The position numbers were made by a program, and so were the translations under genes. Shown in pieces: positions 8,527 through 16,323 of a DNA stretch of 31,838 bases (its first letter is position 1; each line of letters opens with the position of its first letter). The notes under the pieces were generated by a model. That model worked only from the letters and a program-made list of their open reading frames with translations. It did no database searches and was not told where the DNA came from. The DNA lies in assembly GCA_910589095.1 (NCBI GenBank), contig CAJUSN010000011.1, positions 1 through 31,838 of the forward strand, read 5' to 3'. Source of the stretch: an uncultured Muribaculaceae bacterium. GTDB taxonomy: Bacteria > Bacteroidota > Bacteroidia > Bacteroidales > Muribaculaceae.

Positions 8527-8720
8527 AATGAGTTTTTTTAACTTATTTGAACAAAACCGCCGGCAGGTCCATTGACAATAAAGCCGCAGGTAAAATGTAA
8601 GGATTGAATGCAAAAGTGCGAAACTCACGCACCGACCTGCAAACATTGCTTACATATTGGAAACAGTATTGAAAAAATTTCAATCAGTTTCCGGGCGGTT
8701 ATGCGCTATTTTGGTTGCCA

Positions 8721-8752
8721 CAAAGTTAGTTTTTTTTATGGATATTACGAAA
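8721..8752 (-). promoter_or_regulatory. Probable udk promoter
   Basis: On the minus strand, TAACTTTG (8728-8721) is a perfect -7 box. TTTC at 8752-8749 is a near-match to the -33 TTTG at exactly 20 bases spacing. The resulting udk leader would be about 190 bases. Confidence 0.55.
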
Positions 8753-8803
8753 CTTTTCTCCAATTTTCGGCCCCAATAGAGCCTGGGATGGAGAAAAAAT
8801 TCG

Positions 8804-8811
8804 TAGATTTG
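8804..8811 (+). promoter_or_regulatory. -7 element of nfo
   Basis: TAGATTTG matches TAnnTTTG exactly. No convincing -33 box stands 19-21 bases upstream. It would place the nfo transcript start near 8818. Confidence 0.45.
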
Positions 8812-8963
8812 CATAAAATAAGCCGTAAGCAGTTACTTAGAAATCAGTTTACACCCTCTGGAAGTAGGAGAAGACTGATGATCTCACTTACGCAAATGCG
8901 ATATTTGACGGCGCATAACGGCTTGAGAAAATTAATCACATCATATAAAGTAAAATATCTGAG

Positions 8964-9806
8964 ATGAAATATGTTGGAGCCCATGTGGCCACATCAAAAG
9001 GGGTAAGCTCCGCACCCCTTAACGCTCACAATATAGGAGCTAAAGCGTTTGCACTATTTACCCGCAATCCGTCGCGATGGGCAAGCAAACCAATCACCGA
9101 CAAGGATGCCAACCTGTTCAAAGAACGGTGTGATGAGTTTGGGTTCTCCCCTGAAGTCATCCTACCCCACGACAGTTATCTAATCAACCTGGGATCGCCG
9201 GAGGAGGAAGCTTTAGCCAAATCACGACTGGCTTTCATGGATGAGTTGCAACGATGCGAACAGCTTGGGCTGAAGCTCTTGAACTTTCACCCCGGCTCTC
9301 ACTTGCGCAAGATGGAAATTGACGACTGCCTTGACCGGATAGCGGAATCAATCAATGTGTGTCTGGGAGAATCGGCGGGAGTGAAGGCTGTGATAGAAAA
9401 CACTGCCGGACAGGGCTCGAATTTAGGGTTCAGTTTTGCACAGATAGCCCGCATCATAGATGGCGTGGAGGATAAGGAACGAGTCGGCGTGTGTATAGAC
9501 TCATGTCATGCTTTTGCAGCAGGCTATGACCTTGCAAACCGTGAGGGGTATGAATCAATGTGGCGCGAATTTGACGAAACGATTGGGCTGAAATACCTTT
9601 CAGGTATGCACATAAACGATTCAAAGAAGGGCTTGGGCTCAAAGGTTGACCGTCATGAGTCAGTAGGCAAAGGCATGATAGGTGAGGAGTTTTTCAAGAT
9701 GATGATGAATGATCCGCGCCTGGACAACATACCTCTCATCCTTGAAACGCCCAACGATGAGATTTGGCCCGACGAGATTGCGTGGCTGTACTCACTTGTT
9801 GATTAA
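8964..9806 (+). CDS. nfo: Endonuclease IV (AP endonuclease)
   Basis: A 280-residue base-excision-repair enzyme that cuts DNA at abasic sites using three zinc ions. The TIM-barrel start KYVGAHVATSKGVSSAP is typical. All nine metal ligands are visible at the same numbers as in E. coli Nfo: His69, His109, Glu145, Asp179, His182, His216, Asp229, His231 and Glu261. They lie in the motifs FHPGSHL, VIENTAGQGSNLG, CIDSCHAFAAGYD, HINDSKKGLGSKVDRHE and LETPND. The gene stands alone between its own promoter region and a terminator, with convergent neighbour ompA-like. Length and motifs are canonical. Confidence 0.97.
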   Translation: MKYVGAHVATSKGVSSAPLNAHNIGAKAFALFTRNPSRWASKPITDKDANLFKERCDEFGFSPEVILPHDSYLINLGSPEEEALAKSRLAFMDELQRCEQLGLKLLNFHPGSHLRKMEIDDCLDRIAESINVCLGESAGVKAVIENTAGQGSNLGFSFAQIARIIDGVEDKERVGVCIDSCHAFAAGYDLANREGYESMWREFDETIGLKYLSGMHINDSKKGLGSKVDRHESVGKGMIGEEFFKMMMNDPRLDNIPLILETPNDEIWPDEIAWLYSLVD

Positions 9807-9842
9807 GTTTTGAAATTTACTTAACCGCACAAATATCTAATT

Positions 9843-9881
9843 AGAGAGGCCGCCCGGAAATGAGCAGCCTCTCTTGTTTTT
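9843..9881 (+). terminator. nfo terminator
   Basis: Arms AGAGAGGC (9843-9850) and GCCTCTCT (9867-9874) form an 8-bp stem directly followed by TGTTTTT. This is a classical intrinsic terminator 36 bases after the nfo stop codon, between convergent genes. Confidence 0.75.
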
Positions 9882-9904
9882 ATGATTTAAAAATATGATG
9901 CCTA

Positions 9905-10612
9905 TCAGTTTACAGCAAGCGTGCCATTTTCGGCTGCATTGATCATATCCTTGTCGGCAGTGATGTAGATTTCTACGCGGCGATTCTGCGCACGGCCCTC
10001 GGCAGTGTCGTTAGAAGCAACATAATCCTGCATGGGGAGACCCTCGGCAGTAATGCGGCTGCCGGCCACACCGCTATTAATGAGATAAGTTCGTACAGCG
10101 TCGGCACGGCCGGTAGACACACGCTGATTTACTTCCAGTGAACCCGTGTTGTCAGTGAAACCGTACACTTGTACGTTGGTCTGAGGATTGTTGATGAGTG
10201 AAGTGGCAAATTTGGTAAGGTCGGTTTTGGCGGAGCTGTTAAGTGTGGTACCATTGGTGGGGAAAAGTATACCGCCATTAAATGTGACCTTGATGGCCTG
10301 GAGACCGTTTTGGTCAGTTACAGTGCTGACCTCGGCAGAATTAGCAAGTTGCTCCTGAAGTTCCTGCTTCTGCTTGTCCATCTTGCGACCGATAAGCGCA
10401 CCGGCTCCTGCACCAACAGCAGCTCCGATTGCAGCACCGATACCGGCGCCTTTACCTCCACCGATGAGAGCTCCGAGACCGGCTCCGAGACCGGCACCGC
10501 CACCACCACCGATAAGAGCGCCTTTACCGGTGTTGTTCATACTACCGCAACCTGAAGATGCGAGCAAAGACAGCGCAAGAGCGCTGATGGTAAATACTTT
10601 AGCTTTTTTCAT
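9905..10612 (-). CDS. OmpA-family lipoprotein with glycine zipper (YiaD-like)
   Basis: A 235-residue outer-membrane lipoprotein. A lipoprotein signal ends at LLASSGC with the acylated Cys at 22. Next comes a glycine-zipper membrane segment (about 30-75; GGGGGAGLGAGLGALIGGG and a second hydrophobic stretch), then a short coiled segment. Last is an OmpA C-terminal peptidoglycan-binding domain (about 106-220). In it, GFTDNTGS with Asp154 and NQRVSTGRADAV with Arg169 supply the residues that bind diaminopimelate, and AQNRRVEIYI closes the fold. The arrangement matches the YiaD-like class, which ties the outer membrane to the cell wall. The gene is monocistronic and converges on nfo. No exact TAnnTTTG promoter was seen upstream; TTAATTTG is the nearest. 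Confidence 0.92.
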   Translation of the reverse strand: MKKAKVFTISALALSLLASSGCGSMNNTGKGALIGGGGGAGLGAGLGALIGGGKGAGIGAAIGAAVGAGAGALIGRKMDKQKQELQEQLANSAEVSTVTDQNGLQAIKVTFNGGILFPTNGTTLNSSAKTDLTKFATSLINNPQTNVQVYGFTDNTGSLEVNQRVSTGRADAVRTYLINSGVAGSRITAEGLPMQDYVASNDTAEGRAQNRRVEIYITADKDMINAAENGTLAVN

Positions 10613-10797
10613 TTTGGTTATGTTTACAAATTAACATATCTAACTAAGTAGGGAGGAGTATCGTTTGTGAACTAATGCCATTCGCAGTTGAATATATGGA
10701 TGTTGCAGTCAAAAAAACGGCCTCCTTTAATAAATACAATTGAAAAGCAATGATTGTTTTTCTACACATGGGAGGTGGAAAAAACAAAGGCAGTGCA

Positions 10798-10828
10798 ATT
10801 GAACTATGCAAAAATATTACTAATTTTG
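10798..10828 (+). promoter_or_regulatory. Promoter of the EamA transporter gene
   Basis: ATTG (10798-10801) and TAATTTTG (10821-10828), 19 bases apart, match the Bacteroidota -33/-7 pattern. The transcript would start near 10835, downstream of the first in-frame ATG at 10754, so ATG 10853 is the real start. Confidence 0.7.
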
Positions 10829-10852
10829 CAAACATCAAAATATGCATTAAAA

Positions 10853-11776
10853 ATGAATATTGACCGATCACGATTTGCATCCCCCGGAGGCAGCACTCCC
10901 AATTTGCTCTATCACATAGGGGCTTTCATTGCTGTAACCGCCTGGGGTGTGGCGTTTATCAACACAAAAGTGCTGCTGCAATTGGGATTGGGCGCAGTTG
11001 AAATTTATATTTATAGATTTATTATTGCATATTTATTAGTCCTACTTATCTGCCCGAAGCCCCTTTTCAGCCATAGCCTTTCGGACGAATTCAAATTCAT
11101 GCTCTGCGGTATTTGCGGTAACTCGATATACTTCATTGCAGAGAATACAGCCGTAAAATACACTCTCGTAACAAATGTGTCACTGATTGTTACCTTAGCA
11201 CCTATAATAACAGCGCTCCTGATTGGCATTGTCTATAGAAGCCAACGCCCGGGTCGATGGTTCATGACCGGTTCTGTTATTGCATTTATGGGGGTAGCAT
11301 GCGTCATTTTCAACAGCAGCTTCGTAATGAAGATCAATCCCTTGGGAGACTTATTAGCATTACTTGCCGCTGTCTGTTGGTCGGTATACTCCATTTTGCT
11401 CAAGCCGCTCAACGCGGAGTACAGCGTGTGGTTCATCACCCGTAAAACATTCTTCTACGGGCTTCTCACTTCACTGCCTTTCCTTGCCGTGGAGCCACAA
11501 ATCTTTCCGATAAGTCAGCTGTGGCAGCCGGCAGTGATAGGCAATCTGTGTTTCTTAGGGGTAATTTGCTCATTGGTGGCCTATCTTCTGTGGGCTCAAG
11601 CAGTTAAAAGGCTTGGCGTCGTGAGCACAGGCAATTATCTTTACATCAGCCCCATCATGACCCTGGTTGCTTCGTATATTTTCCTTGGCGAAAAAGTATC
11701 GACCGTGGGATATATTGGCTGCGCACTGATACTGGCCGGAGTGGTGTTAAGCGAAAAGCTAAGTCAACACAAATAG
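10853..11776 (+). CDS. DMT-superfamily EamA transporter
   Basis: A 307-residue inner-membrane protein with about ten hydrophobic segments forming two EamA repeats. The first repeat opens LLYHIGAFIAVTAWGVAFIN and includes AENTAVKYTLVTNVSLI. The second opens PLGDLLALLAAVCWSVYSIL and ends LVASYIFLGEKVSTVGYIG. Family members export amino acids, metabolites or drugs; the substrate here cannot be read from the sequence. The first ATG of the frame (10754) lies upstream of the promoter, and its 33 extra residues are not membrane-like, so ATG 10853 (MNIDRSRF) was chosen. The gene is monocistronic and convergent with the AlkD-like gene. Confidence 0.9.
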   Translation: MNIDRSRFASPGGSTPNLLYHIGAFIAVTAWGVAFINTKVLLQLGLGAVEIYIYRFIIAYLLVLLICPKPLFSHSLSDEFKFMLCGICGNSIYFIAENTAVKYTLVTNVSLIVTLAPIITALLIGIVYRSQRPGRWFMTGSVIAFMGVACVIFNSSFVMKINPLGDLLALLAAVCWSVYSILLKPLNAEYSVWFITRKTFFYGLLTSLPFLAVEPQIFPISQLWQPAVIGNLCFLGVICSLVAYLLWAQAVKRLGVVSTGNYLYISPIMTLVASYIFLGEKVSTVGYIGCALILAGVVLSEKLSQHK

Positions 11777-11803
11777 TTAAACGACAAGTGCCGGTTCTCG
11801 GGC

Positions 11804-12355
11804 CTACTCTTCCCGAAGAAATTCAATTTCATCTACGATCTGTCGTGCAAGGCGAAAGGTCAAACCGCAATTTCTATCCGCTTCCTGACTGGCAATCCGA
11901 TATACCTCATCGGTATGGGCACTGCTGATATGATGCCAAAGTAGCCGCATAGAGCAATAGCGTTCATTGTCAGATTTGTCTTCCAGAGCAAGCGATTGTG
12001 CAAGATCAAAGGAAAAGGGAAGCCGGCGAAGCAGACCGTGACAGAGCATGTCGGCCGCCTCGTGCGACGTAGTTTCAGAAACCATCTGCAAAGCATCATT
12101 CATCTCAACTGAGGCGGGATCAATCAGCATAGGGAATATCAACTGACTTTCACGCGTTGTAACATTGCGACGCAATTGTTCAGCCAAGTCAGAATCATAA
12201 CCGATTCGTTCGGCGATTTCACGCAATTGTGGCACATTGAGTCCAAAGATTATCTTATATTGAGAGCCGCCTTTGCGCAAAGTATCGGCAATGATTCCGT
12301 TACGCATGGCAAAAAAATGGCGTTTTACGGTCTGTAGCTTGTTAAACTCCGTCAT
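11804..12355 (-). CDS. Short AlkD-like HEAT-repeat protein
   Basis: A 183-residue, all-helical soluble protein. The segment IIFGLNVPQLREIAERIG resembles the second repeat of AlkD-type DNA alkylation repair enzymes (usually G-x-x-x-P-x-LR-x-IA), followed by RESQLIFPMLIDPAS and later helical repeats. It is shorter than AlkD (about 230 residues). The usual Trp-rich catalytic stretch appears here only as SHEAADML, so glycosylase activity is doubtful. The family call is by pattern, not by search. The start MTEFNKLQTVKRHFF was preferred because the upstream ATG at 12403 precedes the -7 boxes at 12372-12389. The gene is monocistronic and diverges from the LysM gene. Confidence 0.6.
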   Translation of the reverse strand: MTEFNKLQTVKRHFFAMRNGIIADTLRKGGSQYKIIFGLNVPQLREIAERIGYDSDLAEQLRRNVTTRESQLIFPMLIDPASVEMNDALQMVSETTSHEAADMLCHGLLRRLPFSFDLAQSLALEDKSDNERYCSMRLLWHHISSAHTDEVYRIASQEADRNCGLTFRLARQIVDEIEFLREE

Positions 12356-12371
12356 GACTTCTATTTTTTTG

Positions 12372-12389
12372 CAAAAGTAAGCAAAAGTA
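12372..12389 (-). promoter_or_regulatory. Tandem -7 boxes for the AlkD-like gene
   Basis: On the minus strand the 10-base unit TTACTTTTGC occurs twice in direct tandem. Each copy contains a perfect TACTTTTG (-7) at 12389-12382 and 12379-12372. The nearer box would give a leader of only about 10 bases. No -33 box is evident. Confidence 0.5.
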
Positions 12390-12403
12390 AGGGATATTTT
12401 CAC

Positions 12404-12411
12404 TATTTTTG
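12404..12411 (+). promoter_or_regulatory. -7 element of the LysM operon
   Basis: TATTTTTG matches TAnnTTTG. It faces away from the tandem minus-strand boxes only 15 bases to its left. The transcript would start near 12418, about 80 bases before the LysM gene. No -33 box is evident. Confidence 0.45.
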
Positions 12412-12498
12412 CACGATAATTGCATGCAGCGGGAAGAAACGTGGGTCCAATGAATTGCGCTATTCCCGATTGTTTATCTCCATCAAACCAGATTTACA

Positions 12499-14445
12499 AT
12501 GATCACACGCCAATTTAAACGTTCGCTTATAGGCTCAATATTGTTTACCGCAGTGGCAACGGCTGTGGGTGCAGGGATAACCACTTTACCTGTTAAGTCA
12601 GTAAACGGGAAGAATTACCACTACTATACGGTGCAACCTCATGAAACACTTTACGCACTGAGCAAACAGTTCGGAGTCAGCGAATCCGAAATTCTGAAAC
12701 TGAATCCATCGGCTTCAGAAGGCTTAAAAGCCGGACAGGAGCTAATACTGGGCGTGGCAAAAAGCTCGCCGGTAGCCACATCTGCCGCCACCGGCACATA
12801 TGAGGTCAAGAAGCAAGAAACGGCGTATGGCATAAGCAAGCGATTCGGTCTTACTCTTGATGAATTCTACGCACTGAATCCCGAGGCCAAGGACGGTGTT
12901 AAAGAAGGGCAAGTTGTCATTGTTAAAGGCCCCGCTGCAAAGCAACCAACGAAGCAAACCGAAACAAAAGCCAAGAAATCAGGGAAGACGCATGTAATTG
13001 CAGAGCATGAAACTCTGTACCAGATTGCACGCGACAACAATATTCCACTGTCTGATCTTCTTGCAGCAAATCCGGGTCTTGATGCGGCGAGATACTCCGC
13101 CGGTACAGAAATTGTGATTCCGACTGCGAAAGAAACCGAAACGAAAGTTGCAAAAACCGTGGTCGCTGTCCAGTCAAGTGAATCAAAGGGAGATTACAAG
13201 GTTAAAGCCGGTGATACTTTTTACGGTATAGCTACGCGTCATGGCATATCCACCGAACAGCTTTATGCCGCGAATCCGGGAATCGATATTCTCAAGGAAG
13301 GTATGACTATCAAACTTCCCGACGCATGCGATGAGAAAACCGAAGCACCCTCCGGAAGCGAAACGAAATTGGCAACCGTGTCGGGTAATCCGATAACGAT
13401 AGCTGTGGCACTCCCATTCCAAATCGATCAGAAGGCAAAACACAACAAAAATATGGTGGAATTCTACCGAGGATTCCTAATGGCAGTTGACTCCATGCGC
13501 AATATGGGACAGCCCATACATATTCTTACATATGACACTAAGGGCACCGACGAAGGCCTTCAAGAGATACTTGCCAATCCAGATTTGAAAAAGGCAAATG
13601 CAATTGTGGCGCCTGACAATGCAGAGCATCTGAAAGCACTTAATCAATTCGGACTTGACAACCGCATTGCCGTGATGAATATTTTCAACAATCGCGACTC
13701 GGCATTCTACACCAACCCATATGCCATACAGGCTGCACTTCCACGCGATGACATGTACAACAGGGCAGCTCAAGCATTCATTGACAATTTCGATGGATTT
13801 GTTCCTGTCATACTTGTGAGCTCAGATGGCCGCAAAGAGAAAACGGAATTTACTGATGTTGTGAAAGCTATGCTTGAAAAATCAGGCAAGAACTACAAAG
13901 AACTCCCCTACTCCGGCACGCTCACATTAGAGCAACTTGTAAATAGTTTGCCAGCAACTGACAAGTATGCTTTCCTTCCCGCCTCATCGCACAAGGATGA
14001 ATTTGAAAAAATTGCCACAGCACTCCAAGCTTACAAGGACACACGCGATTTTAAGAATGAAGTAATTGTGTGGGGTTATCCCGAATGGCTTGCCAACCGG
14101 ACAGCTTACGAGAAGATGCATGAGCTTGATTGCTACATATATTCCCGCACAGATCTCCCCGAACCATTCATGACGGAAAGCATAAATGAAATGTACAAAA
14201 AATGGTTCGGTCCAACGATGAACATGAACTACCCCCGCCGATCATATATGGGCTTCGATACCGGGATGTATCTGCTCCGCACCGTCAGCGCTACCGGAGG
14301 CGACTTTGAGAAATTACTTCCCTACGTGCAGAGCATAACCATGCCTGTGACCCTCAAACGCTATCAAGGAGGCGGACTTTACAATGACGAATTGCTCCTG
14401 ATAAACCTTTCACCGGGAGAAACCATAAGCAAACGCTCAATTTGA
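12499..14445 (+). CDS. Four-LysM protein with periplasmic-binding-like domain
   Basis: A 648-residue exported protein. A signal/anchor (ITRQFKRSLIGSILFTAV) is followed by four LysM domains that bind peptidoglycan glycan chains: about 41-84 (YYTVQPHETLYALSKQFG), 100-142 (YEVKKQETAYGISKRFG), 164-208 (HVIAEHETLYQIARDNN) and 232-274 (YKVKAGDTFYGIATRHG). Lys/Thr-rich linkers separate them. The remainder, about 299-640, begins ITIAVALPFQIDQK and resembles a type-1 periplasmic binding fold of the Leu/Ile/Val receptor type, with FYRGFLMAVDSM, VIVWGYPEWLANR and a SYMGFDTGMYLL tail. The domain pair is known in Bacteroidota; a ligand has not been established as far as I know. It forms an operon with the beta-barrel gene 4 bases downstream. 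Confidence 0.88.
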   Translation: MITRQFKRSLIGSILFTAVATAVGAGITTLPVKSVNGKNYHYYTVQPHETLYALSKQFGVSESEILKLNPSASEGLKAGQELILGVAKSSPVATSAATGTYEVKKQETAYGISKRFGLTLDEFYALNPEAKDGVKEGQVVIVKGPAAKQPTKQTETKAKKSGKTHVIAEHETLYQIARDNNIPLSDLLAANPGLDAARYSAGTEIVIPTAKETETKVAKTVVAVQSSESKGDYKVKAGDTFYGIATRHGISTEQLYAANPGIDILKEGMTIKLPDACDEKTEAPSGSETKLATVSGNPITIAVALPFQIDQKAKHNKNMVEFYRGFLMAVDSMRNMGQPIHILTYDTKGTDEGLQEILANPDLKKANAIVAPDNAEHLKALNQFGLDNRIAVMNIFNNRDSAFYTNPYAIQAALPRDDMYNRAAQAFIDNFDGFVPVILVSSDGRKEKTEFTDVVKAMLEKSGKNYKELPYSGTLTLEQLVNSLPATDKYAFLPASSHKDEFEKIATALQAYKDTRDFKNEVIVWGYPEWLANRTAYEKMHELDCYIYSRTDLPEPFMTESINEMYKKWFGPTMNMNYPRRSYMGFDTGMYLLRTVSATGGDFEKLLPYVQSITMPVTLKRYQGGGLYNDELLLINLSPGETISKRSI

Positions 14446-14449
14446 CCTT

Positions 14450-15136
14450 ATGGTAAAAAGCAGGCTTTCAATTCTGATTATTACATTAGGCATGGCTCTG
14501 GGAGCTTTTGCCCAGCGCAACTATGAGCCACATTTTGCCATAGGCGCCAAAGGAGGCGTGACATTCAGCAACATGGCATTTACGCCCGGAATAGAGCAAA
14601 CAATGCTTCAAGGAATTGAATTAGGCGTTACGGCACGTTACATTGAAGAGAATTTTTTCGGTATTGTGGCTGAACTAAACATTGAACAGCGCGGATGGAA
14701 AGAAACATTCGATGAAACGGACTTCCGCTATCAACGCGGACTGCCCTATCTTCAGCTTCCGGTGATGACTCACATATATTTCGGGAGTCGTACATTCAAG
14801 GGATTTATAAATCTTGGGCCCTCAGTTGGTTACATGATAGGCGACGGTATATCATCAAACTTTGACTATACGAATCCGGAGACCGTTGCAGGCTTCCCCA
14901 TCGCCAACCGCCATGTGAATCAAATGTCCATGGATATCAAAAACAGATTCGATTACGGAATCTGCGGGGGTGCGGGTATAGAATTTATTATCAAGCGTAA
15001 ACACTCCCTTATTCTTGAAGGGCGCTACTACTATGGGCTTGGAAATATTTTTTCAGCCAAAAAGAAAGACGAGTTCTCAGCATCCAGAGGCACCTCGATA
15101 CAGGTATCGTTGGGCTACATGTTCCATATCAAATAA
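14450..15136 (+). CDS. Outer-membrane beta-barrel protein (PorT-like family)
   Basis: A 228-residue protein with signal peptide MVKSRLSILIITLGMALGAFA. Alternating hydrophobic strands and turns follow, typical of the small Bacteroidota outer-membrane beta-barrel domain. Landmarks are FAIGAKGGVTFSNM, a long amphipathic strand LQGIELGVTARYI, LPYLQLPVMTHIYFG, FINLGPSVGYMIGD, YGICGGAGIEF and a closing strand VSLGYMFHIK. The family includes PorT of the type IX secretion system, but this generic barrel cannot be equated with PorT itself. It begins 4 bases after the LysM gene and is surely co-translated. Envelope assembly or cell-wall attachment is a reasonable inference for the pair. Confidence 0.85.
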   Translation: MVKSRLSILIITLGMALGAFAQRNYEPHFAIGAKGGVTFSNMAFTPGIEQTMLQGIELGVTARYIEENFFGIVAELNIEQRGWKETFDETDFRYQRGLPYLQLPVMTHIYFGSRTFKGFINLGPSVGYMIGDGISSNFDYTNPETVAGFPIANRHVNQMSMDIKNRFDYGICGGAGIEFIIKRKHSLILEGRYYYGLGNIFSAKKKDEFSASRGTSIQVSLGYMFHIK

Positions 15137-15166
15137 CGTGGCCCTCCTGTTCACTGACTTCAGGGC

Positions 15167-16210
15167 TTAGAATGAAATGTCGCCTCGCGCGGTGAAGATT
15201 TTAAACAGAAGCGCTTGGAGCAAGTCATGTTCATTCTGACGTGAACCGATACCCTTGATATTTGCATCAAAAGTTCGGATGGCTGCAATTATCTCAATTG
15301 ACTGATAAGCATTGTAATTACGCATTCCCATTGTGAATCGGTTCAGCTGCTTGTCCCATTTAAGTCCCAACACATTCATAAGTGATGCAGGGGATTTATC
15401 ACGAGTGAACTGTGCAGTCAGAAGTGATGCGAAATAGGAAAATAGGTTGGAGGCAGTTCTGGCTGCAGGACAATTTTTTGGATTCCGCTTAAAATAAGCC
15501 AGGATGCGAAAAGCTTTTGAGTTATCACGCGCCGCTATAGCGTCCACAAGCTCAAAATCATTGTAATCCTTGCTCACTCCAATATTGGCTTCAATGCTTT
15601 CCGGTGTGACCATTGCATTCGGACCCAACACCATTGCAAGTTTATTTATCTCATTATAAATCTTCGCTGCATCGGTTCCGAGATATTCACACAGCATTGC
15701 CAGCCCTTTGGCTTCGATATTCAAGCCCTTTGAACGTACAATATTGGTTATTAACGCGTCGACATTTCTTCCGGTTGGCTTCTTCGATTCAAATATCACA
15801 GCTCCTGCTTTTCTGGAAGCAGCAAGCAGATCCTTACCCTTAGCCTTCTCCCCCCGGAAACAGATTGCAAGTGTTGTGAATGCGTTTAATGTGGAAACAT
15901 AATCATGCAATTTGTTAATCTCATCCGCCCTGGCGGCCTGCGCCTCCTTAACAATCACCACCTGTCTGTCAGCCATCATAGGATAACGACGACATGCCTC
16001 GATGATTGTTTCAGCCTTTACTTCCGGTGCATAGAATATATACAGGTTGAAATCACGTTCCGACTCCGGAACCGATGTCTCGAATGCCTTTGTGAGTTCA
16101 TCAATGAAGAAACCCTCTTCACCATGAAGCAGATAAAGGGGCTTAAGTTTTCTTTGGTGAATCTGACGCATGAGGTCAGTAAAAGTTGGAGCGGAAGAGG
16201 TGACAGCCAT
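15167..16210 (-). CDS. holA: DNA polymerase III subunit delta
   Basis: A 347-residue clamp-loader subunit that opens the beta sliding clamp. It begins with a DnaX-like AAA+ fold: FTDLMRQIHQRKLKPLYLLH, GEEGFFIDELTKAFE, then RYPMMADRQVVIVKEAQA. KKPTGRNVDALITNIVRSKG marks the lid region, LCEYLGTDAAKIYNEINKLA is typical of HolA, and DYNDFELVDAIAARDNSKAF begins the C-terminal collar. Walker motifs are absent, as expected for delta. The length is normal. It diverges from the HsdR-N-type gene and converges with the beta-barrel gene, with only 30 bases between the two stop codons. Confidence 0.93.
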   Translation of the reverse strand: MAVTSSAPTFTDLMRQIHQRKLKPLYLLHGEEGFFIDELTKAFETSVPESERDFNLYIFYAPEVKAETIIEACRRYPMMADRQVVIVKEAQAARADEINKLHDYVSTLNAFTTLAICFRGEKAKGKDLLAASRKAGAVIFESKKPTGRNVDALITNIVRSKGLNIEAKGLAMLCEYLGTDAAKIYNEINKLAMVLGPNAMVTPESIEANIGVSKDYNDFELVDAIAARDNSKAFRILAYFKRNPKNCPAARTASNLFSYFASLLTAQFTRDKSPASLMNVLGLKWDKQLNRFTMGMRNYNAYQSIEIIAAIRTFDANIKGIGSRQNEHDLLQALLFKIFTARGDISF

Positions 16211-16323
16211 AAGTTTTAGTTGTAAATCCGTCTAAAAATCTCTGAAGATAAATATCAACAATTTCTAAAGCGGTTTCTGAGATTTATTTTGTAAATTTAC
16301 ATATTATTTGTGTAACCTCCAAA

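Larger units (their letters stand above)
8527..8963. other. Divergent intergenic region between udk and nfo
   Basis: This 437-base gap separates udk (-) from endonuclease IV (+). It holds the minus-strand promoter at 8721-8752 and a plus-strand -7 box at 8804-8811. Both genes would have long leaders (about 190 and 145 bases). A 119-codon open frame crosses the region but spans both promoters and has no recognisable domain. I see no riboswitch or RNA gene that I can name. Confidence 0.5.

Noticed and set aside
8608..8967. 119-codon plus-strand open frame overlapping the nfo start by 4 bases
   Set aside because: It crosses both divergent promoter boxes, has no recognisable domain or signal, and its composition is not protein-like. 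The 4-base overlap with nfo looks like chance.
10374..10555. GC-rich repetitive stretch in the OmpA-like gene as a DNA repeat element
   Set aside because: It simply encodes the glycine-zipper segment; the repeats follow Gly/Ala codons and stay in frame.
15137..15166. Weak inverted repeat (GCCCT...AGGGC) between the beta-barrel and holA genes as a bidirectional terminator
   Set aside because: The stem is only 5-6 bp with no T-run on either side, too weak to support.
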